Source: Gaiellasilicea sp963765705
Lineage (GTDB): Bacteria; Actinomycetota; Thermoleophilia; Gaiellales; Gaiellaceae
Reading direction: 5' to 3'
NCBI GenBank assembly: GCA_963765705.1
Contig: CAVXXJ010000006.1
Location: 1 to 64,000 of the forward strand
Length of the DNA stretch: 64,000 bases
Position numbers and translations under genes: made by a program. Within the stretch, counting starts at the first letter, position 1. The number at the start of each line of letters is the position of its first letter. The notes below the pieces were generated by a model that was not told the DNA's origin, made no database searches, and saw only the letters and a program-made list of their open reading frames with translations. This document shows positions 59,968 to 64,000 of this stretch, one piece after another.

Positions 59968-60279
59968 CTATTCGGCGAAGCTCGTCAGCCGCGGCCCGAG
60001 CTCGGCGAAGACGACCTCGAAGTCGGTTCGCTCCTCGACCTCGACGTCCGCGACCGACATCATCCGGCCGACGAACTGCGTGCGGGCCACTTGATTTCGC
60101 TCGGCGACCTCGCGACTCTCCCAGAACGCGAGCCCGATCGACGTGCCTTCGCGCGAGATCATCAGAAACCCATCGAACCCGTCGATGTCGCGCAGCCAGC
60201 TCACCAGCTCTTCCGCCATGATCGCCGTGTTCTCGATCGGCTCATCCTTGGTATTGACGCGTGTGAAGGTGACGTACAC
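59968..60279 (-). CDS. antibiotic-biosynthesis-monooxygenase-like dimeric alpha/beta-barrel protein
   Basis: This 103-residue protein has the length and pattern of a ferredoxin-like dimeric barrel: a first strand YVTFTRVN, helix AEELVSWLRDIDGFDGFLMISRE, strand GLAFWES and helix EVAERNQVARTQFVGRM. It may act on small molecules or be a stress or heme-related protein; the substrate is unknown. GTG 60279 is used. Confidence 0.65.
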   Translation of the reverse strand: MYVTFTRVNTKDEPIENTAIMAEELVSWLRDIDGFDGFLMISREGTSIGLAFWESREVAERNQVARTQFVGRMMSVADVEVEERTDFEVVFAELGPRLTSFAE

Positions 60280-60333
60280 GCCGGTGATCTTCGCAGAGGC
60301 GGGCTCATTGGGGCCCCGCCTGCTCGATTCTGA

Positions 60334-61446
60334 TCAGCCGAGGTTGCGCCACGGGAACAGGTCCCAGGCGCCGCCGTCGCGGCATCGAGCGCCGTTCCAG
60401 TAGCCGGCGGGAGCGCGCGCGCGGATGTAGTTGCGGGCGAGCGTTCCCATGTAGGTCGAACGGGCCTCGGTCATGCCGTGGTTGATGCCGAAGTAGGGCA
60501 CGAGCTGCACTGCCCAGCAGTTCGTCTGCGCCTCGTTGTGGACGCCGTAGGCGTGCAGCGTCTCGTGGATGACGGTCGTGAGGGCGCCCGCCCGACGAGC
60601 GTTCGGCTTCCGACTGGAGAGAAGGCCCTGAATGTCGGTGCAGACGCCGGGTGCGAGGTGGAGCCAGCGCGGCTGGCTCGAATGCCAGAAGCCGTGGATC
60701 GAGGCTCCGCCGCTCGTCGGCTCTGCGCCTTCTGCCGCCAGGACGGAGAGCCAGTCGGCGCGGTTCCAGCACGCAAATGCGAGCGACCGGGGCAGGCCGA
60801 ATCGCTTCATCGTCTTGTAGACGAGCTTGGTGAGCGTGGTGTGCTTGACCGAGCGGGCGCCGTTGAACAGGACCGAGCTCGGCAGCTTCGCCGCTGCAGC
60901 GATGGTCTTCGTCGAGACTCCCTCATGCGGGTCGACGGGCGGATCGACCGGTGGTTCCACCGGTGGCGGCGGCGGTGGCGTCGCCTGCTGCGCGAACGAG
61001 AAGCTGAACGGTCCGGAGACCCGATCGGTCGGAGCCGGCTGACCCGGATCCTGACGGCTGAAGGAGAGCCACCAGTAGTAGGTGCGATCGGGCTTCATCA
61101 GAGTGGTCGAGGCACGGCAGACCCACTTGTTCTGTTCGCCGAACGGAATCAGCGAGCTACTCGAGCAACTACCCACCGAGCTGCCGACCGGGGAGCCGGA
61201 CGGCCCGACGTCCGGCGTCTCGGCCACCCAGACGTTCGCGGCGCTGTCCTGCGCGTCCAGGTAGACGACCAGGTCGATCGTCGTCGGGTTCAGGTAGCCG
61301 TTCGCGTCGACGGTGACCGGGAAGCTTTGCCCGCTCGGAGCGACCCCGTAGCCGGCGTCGGCGCGCGCAGCTCCGAAGAGCGCCAGCGCGCTGGCCACCA
61401 GCAGGCAGCCGCGCGTCCGTCGAGAAAAGTGCTTTGCAAAGTGCAT
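60334..61446 (-). CDS. secreted protein with HExxH zinc-protease motif
   Basis: This 370-residue protein has a signal peptide (about 1-31), an Ig-like beta domain (about 35-155), a proline/valine/acid linker (about 157-175), and a C-terminal domain with IHETLHAYGVHNEAQTN, an HExxH motif at residues 294-298 with a possible third ligand (His303 or Glu305). I do not recognise the family. A TACGGT box ends 9 nt before ATG 61446. It is probably a cell-surface or secreted metalloprotease-like protein; the catalytic activity is unproven. Confidence 0.72.
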   Translation of the reverse strand: MHFAKHFSRRTRGCLLVASALALFGAARADAGYGVAPSGQSFPVTVDANGYLNPTTIDLVVYLDAQDSAANVWVAETPDVGPSGSPVGSSVGSCSSSSLIPFGEQNKWVCRASTTLMKPDRTYYWWLSFSRQDPGQPAPTDRVSGPFSFSFAQQATPPPPPPVEPPVDPPVDPHEGVSTKTIAAAAKLPSSVLFNGARSVKHTTLTKLVYKTMKRFGLPRSLAFACWNRADWLSVLAAEGAEPTSGGASIHGFWHSSQPRWLHLAPGVCTDIQGLLSSRKPNARRAGALTTVIHETLHAYGVHNEAQTNCWAVQLVPYFGINHGMTEARSTYMGTLARNYIRARAPAGYWNGARCRDGGAWDLFPWRNLG

Positions 61447-61511
61447 CCACGGAGCACCGTACGTTCGTTCCCGACGACTTCATATCCCCCCGATGCCACG
61501 GTCCGGGGACC

Positions 61512-61649
61512 TCAGCCTTCGTCCGGCTCTCCCGTCACCTCACACTCGAGGCACACCCAGTCCCCGTCGTGCTCCTCCCCTGCGCTGAGCGCCATCGGGA
61601 CCATGGTCACGCCACACGCGGGGCAGATCGGCGGCCTTTCGTCATCCAC
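61512..61649 (-). CDS. 45-residue zinc ribbon protein
   Basis: This short frame has two CxxC pairs (Cys9/12 and Cys33/36; ICPAC and VCLEC) and an acidic rim, typical of tiny rubredoxin-like zinc ribbons. GTG 61649 starts 6 nt past the stop of the preceding gene at 61656, so it is probably co-transcribed. It may bind zinc or a single iron. It is too short for usual gene calls. Confidence 0.6.
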   Translation of the reverse strand: MDDERPPICPACGVTMVPMALSAGEEHDGDWVCLECEVTGEPDEG

Positions 61650-61655
61650 AACCGG

Positions 61656-62732
61656 CTACTTGTAGATCGCGATCGGCAGGATGACGGCTCCGGGCGGGCT
61701 CACGGTGGCATCGGCGGACAACTCAACGGCAAGGCTCGTCGCGTCGTCACCGTAGAAGCCCTCGACCAGTGCTTCGTCCATGGCGTCGACGGCATCGGTG
61801 TAGGCGGCAACCGCGTTGCGGTCGACGTACACGTCGGCGGCACGCCGCACCTGCCTGACGACCTTGCCGACGACCGTCACCGGCCCGGCCAGGAGGCTCC
61901 GCTCTGTGGTGAGGGCGTCGAGCCCGACCGGGAAGAGAAGATCCGGCTTTGACGGCTCCGTTGCGAAGGAGCCCGCGCAGGAGGAGAGCGGGACGGGCGG
62001 GTTGCGGCCGATCGCGGCAGCGAACCTTTTCGCCGCGAGCGTCAGCCGACGCCGGTCCGCCGGCGTGAGCTGATAGGGCGCGGTGGAGGGGACGCCGGCC
62101 CTCGCCCCACTGGCAGCTGCCCTCGCTGCATCGGCGGCTGCGATCTCCTCATCCGTGCCGTACACCGCAGTCGTCCAGGCCCGGTCGGCGGAGATCGTCG
62201 TCCGAGCCTCGCTGATGATCTCGTTCATCTGGACGTAGGTCGGCACACGAAGCATGCAACCGGAGATCCGAACGAAGAAGCCCTCGGGGATTGCATCGAG
62301 AGCGGTTGCGAGGGACGCCTGGCGGCTCGACGCGTTCAGCTCACGCAAGTACCCCTTGTCCTCGAGCCGGTCGAGCAGGCGGTAGAAGCGCGTCGTCGCC
62401 GTCGGGGTGACCGTCTCCTCGACGAACTCGTCGCGCGAGGACGAACCGCCGAGCTCCACGCCACCCGCGGCGACGCCGCCCGTGTTCGTCTCGGTGATGC
62501 GACGTTGCCGCTTCTCGCCCTCGGACAACCCGCCTTCGATCTGGGCCAGGTAGGCGAGCACGCGCCCGTTGTCGAGATACGCGTACTCCGGCGGCGGGAT
62601 CCCCGGATCCTGCTCGAGCGCGCCCACGTCGCTTCGCCCGACGTAGAGCCACACGAGCGCGGCGGCGCCCACGCCGATGGCGAGGCCGAGGCCGAAGGAG
62701 AGGCGAGGGACAGGCGGCAGCGGGAGCTTCAC
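61656..62732 (-). CDS. membrane-anchored protein, DUF6414-like
   Basis: This 358-residue protein has one N-terminal membrane helix (LGLAIGVGAAALVWLYVG) then a YLDNGRVLAYLAQIEGGLSEGEKRQ segment and a FYRLLDRLEDKGY helix that resemble my memory of the DUF6414 family. That assignment needs a profile search. The C-terminal half is alpha/beta with a final IAIYK. GTG 62732 is used. No catalytic motif is seen. It is followed by the small zinc ribbon gene. Confidence 0.7.
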   Translation of the reverse strand: MKLPLPPVPRLSFGLGLAIGVGAAALVWLYVGRSDVGALEQDPGIPPPEYAYLDNGRVLAYLAQIEGGLSEGEKRQRRITETNTGGVAAGGVELGGSSSRDEFVEETVTPTATTRFYRLLDRLEDKGYLRELNASSRQASLATALDAIPEGFFVRISGCMLRVPTYVQMNEIISEARTTISADRAWTTAVYGTDEEIAAADAARAAASGARAGVPSTAPYQLTPADRRRLTLAAKRFAAAIGRNPPVPLSSCAGSFATEPSKPDLLFPVGLDALTTERSLLAGPVTVVGKVVRQVRRAADVYVDRNAVAAYTDAVDAMDEALVEGFYGDDATSLAVELSADATVSPPGAVILPIAIYK

Positions 62733-62880
62733 CGTGCTCGATGACCTCCGTGACGGCGGAGTGCGACCCAGCGATCGTGCCAGGTGACAGCTGCTGATTC
62801 AAGCCACCGCCGCGGCGGACAGCACGGACCACGACCGGGAACCAAGAGACGAGAACAGCCCCATTTTCCGGGTCTTTTTC

Positions 62881-62914
62881 CAACATCCCTCGAATGGGGG
62901 ATTCGAGCATGTTG
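62881..62914. repeat. palindromic hairpin upstream of small membrane gene
   Basis: CAACAT with ATGTTG and CTCGAAT with ATTCGAG nest around five G, giving 13 pairs. It could be an operator for the gene at 62951 or a transcription signal. An ATG at 62894 lies within the loop and is unlikely to be the start. Confidence 0.5.
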
Positions 62915-62950
62915 CCACAAGTTTTCGCTGCACGAGGGAACCTGAATGGC

Positions 62951-63199
62951 ATGGACAAGCCGTCGTCCGCTCAGCCTCGTGACGTGGTTGCCGACCACGA
63001 GGTCCTCGACGGAACCGATCCCCACGCGGGGGACGACGCCGACTGGGAGAGTCACGAACGCGCCGCGCCCGTCGTCACCCCCGAGCCGTCATTTCTGCTG
63101 TTCTGGAAGGGCCTGGCGCTCGGGCTGCTCCTCTCCACGGCGATGTGGGGCGTCCTTGCCGCTGTGGGCTTTGCGCTTTACAAGACACTTGTGGACTAG
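62951..63199 (+). CDS. small membrane protein
   Basis: This 82-residue protein has a hydrophilic, acidic N-terminal half and one membrane helix near the C-terminus (FLLFWKGLALGLLLSTAMWGVLAAVGFALY). I do not recognise it. ATG 62951 has a GAGGGAA element about 12 nt upstream; the alternative start 62894 lies in a hairpin loop. Confidence 0.6.
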   Translation: MDKPSSAQPRDVVADHEVLDGTDPHAGDDADWESHERAAPVVTPEPSFLLFWKGLALGLLLSTAMWGVLAAVGFALYKTLVD

Positions 63200-63237
63200 C
63201 AGCGGCGGTTAGCCACACCGTCCGATCGGCCGCGTGC

Positions 63238-63543
63238 TCAGTGAGCGCCCAGCCCCTCCAGGTCGTCCCGCAAGAACAGGAGCGGGAAGAAGCGGTCGTC
63301 CGGCGGAAATCGATAGCACCAGTAACCGTTGCCGTTCTTGTCGTGTTCGGCGAAGCCTGAGTGAATCTCCTCGACGGTGTAGTAGCCGTCGTAACGAACC
63401 AGGGCGTCGGGGAGAGTCATGATCAGCGGGAACCCTGGGGGACACGCCGGCGGATCCTTCGGTGTCGCGGCTGGGCTGCAGACGAGCGCGACGAGGGCGA
63501 TCGCGGCGATGAGGAAGCCGCGCGGTGGAAGGAACGAGGACAT
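63238..63543 (-). CDS. secreted small protein of unknown function
   Basis: This 101-residue protein has a signal peptide (FLIAAIALVALVCSPAATP) with a possible lipobox-like cysteine (LVCSP), then a short domain with EEIHSGFAEHDKNGNGYWCYRFPPDD, which resembles an EF-hand-like DxNxNG loop. ATG 63543 has a CGGAGG ribosome binding site. Function unknown. Confidence 0.65.
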   Translation of the reverse strand: MSSFLPPRGFLIAAIALVALVCSPAATPKDPPACPPGFPLIMTLPDALVRYDGYYTVEEIHSGFAEHDKNGNGYWCYRFPPDDRFFPLLFLRDDLEGLGAH

Positions 63544-63622
63544 GACGGCCTCCGTTTCTGCTTCGGGCTTCCGACACTACTCCGCTGGCGGCTTCTTCAT
63601 CGAACCAGCGAGCACGAAGACG

Positions 63623-64000
63623 TCAGTGGCCGGAGGCGTACCGAACGTACGGCATCGGGTCGTGGTCGCCGATCCCACGCCGATGTCCCCCGCGGTTGAC
63701 CATGAAGTGGATGTGCCAGGCGTTCGCCATGCCGGCGCGGCCGATCTGCTGTCCGCCTTTGACCACTTGTCCGACCCGGACGGTCGCGTCCTCGGCGTGG
63801 CCGTACCCGAAGTGCAAACCACGCCGGAACGGGCCGTCGTCCACGAGGCACTTGAGCTGGATGATGCCGTCACCTCGCGCGCGGACGGTCGGGTCGCGCG
63901 GTGCGCTCTTGCCCCACCAACCGCCCGCTCGCACGTCGATCACCTCCGCGTCGCAGATGGCGAAGATCGGCGCGTTCGGCTTGCAGATCAAGTCGACACC
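63623..64000 (-). CDS. M23 family metallopeptidase, partial (N-terminus outside window)
   Basis: The visible 125 residues end a lysostaphin-type endopeptidase. The zinc site is recognisable as HFGYGH and the HxH of WHIHF, with GQVVKGGQQIGRAGMA between. M23 enzymes cut peptidoglycan cross-links. The frame is open to the window edge, so the start and any signal peptide lie beyond position 64000. Confidence 0.8.
   Translation of the reverse strand, partial: GVDLICKPNAPIFAICDAEVIDVRAGGWWGKSAPRDPTVRARGDGIIQLKCLVDDGPFRRGLHFGYGHAEDATVRVGQVVKGGQQIGRAGMANAWHIHFMVNRGGHRRGIGDHDPMPYVRYASGH

Overview
The window is 64 kb of high-GC bacterial chromosome. Coding is dense, with many 1-8 nt gene overlaps and few gaps. 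I see no rRNA, tRNA, CRISPR array, prophage or recognisable insertion sequence. The gene set (form II coxMLS, leaderless promoters, ComF, LytR-CpsA-Psr protein, LemA/DUF2207, secreted proteins with the actinobacterial GTW...YQWQRC repeat, SUV3-like helicase) suggests an actinomycetote, probably of the Thermoleophilia. That placement is inference from gene content and style, not from a marker alignment.

Layout. 376-7450: double-GNAT protein, a molybdenum hydroxylase operon (coxS-coxL-coxM, coxL carrying a frameshift), smpB, a SemiSWEET and an SUV3-type helicase. 7448-17870: ftsE-ftsX, prfB with its programmed frameshift, a secreted subtilase, secA, a long hibernation factor and comF. 17928-28877: ahcY-mtnA-nucleotidyltransferase-sugar pyrophosphorylase operon; MerR regulator; and hisC, LCP ligase, UDP-glucose dehydrogenase, a second sugar pyrophosphorylase and a cupin, read as envelope polysaccharide supply. 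28878-29206: a 329 bp gap full of stem-loops. 29207-34900: pyruvate dehydrogenase-type pdhA-pdhB-pdhC, VOC and GNAT proteins, and lpdA. 34915-38639: orphan repeat protein, argR with an ARG-like box, holin-like/DUF3618/YihY membrane cluster, two-domain cupredoxin. 38676-50377: pheST, paired methyltransferases, LemA/DUF2207, esterase lipoprotein, SpoU methylase, infC-rpmI-rplT and thrS. 50376-53698: a TPR/AAA+ ATPase cluster and a CBS protein. 53866-57236: DUF1800/DUF1501 pair with a sulfocyanin-like cupredoxin and a His-rich peptide. 57278-64000: zinc-ribbon SDR, Ig-like secreted protein, HExxH secreted protein, a 45-residue zinc ribbon, a DUF6414-like protein and the end of an M23 peptidase.

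Genome style is itself informative. Nineteen start codons have a TANNNT -10 box ending 6-8 nt upstream and no Shine-Dalgarno, which is the layout of leaderless mRNA. Five convergent gene pairs end in a shared CTAG. Two genes appear to use CTG or ACG starts. A 164 bp nested hairpin exactly fills the gap between pdhC and the VOC gene and buries the latter's ribosome binding site. The least described functional unit is the TPR-AAA+/TPR/membrane cluster at 50500-52733.
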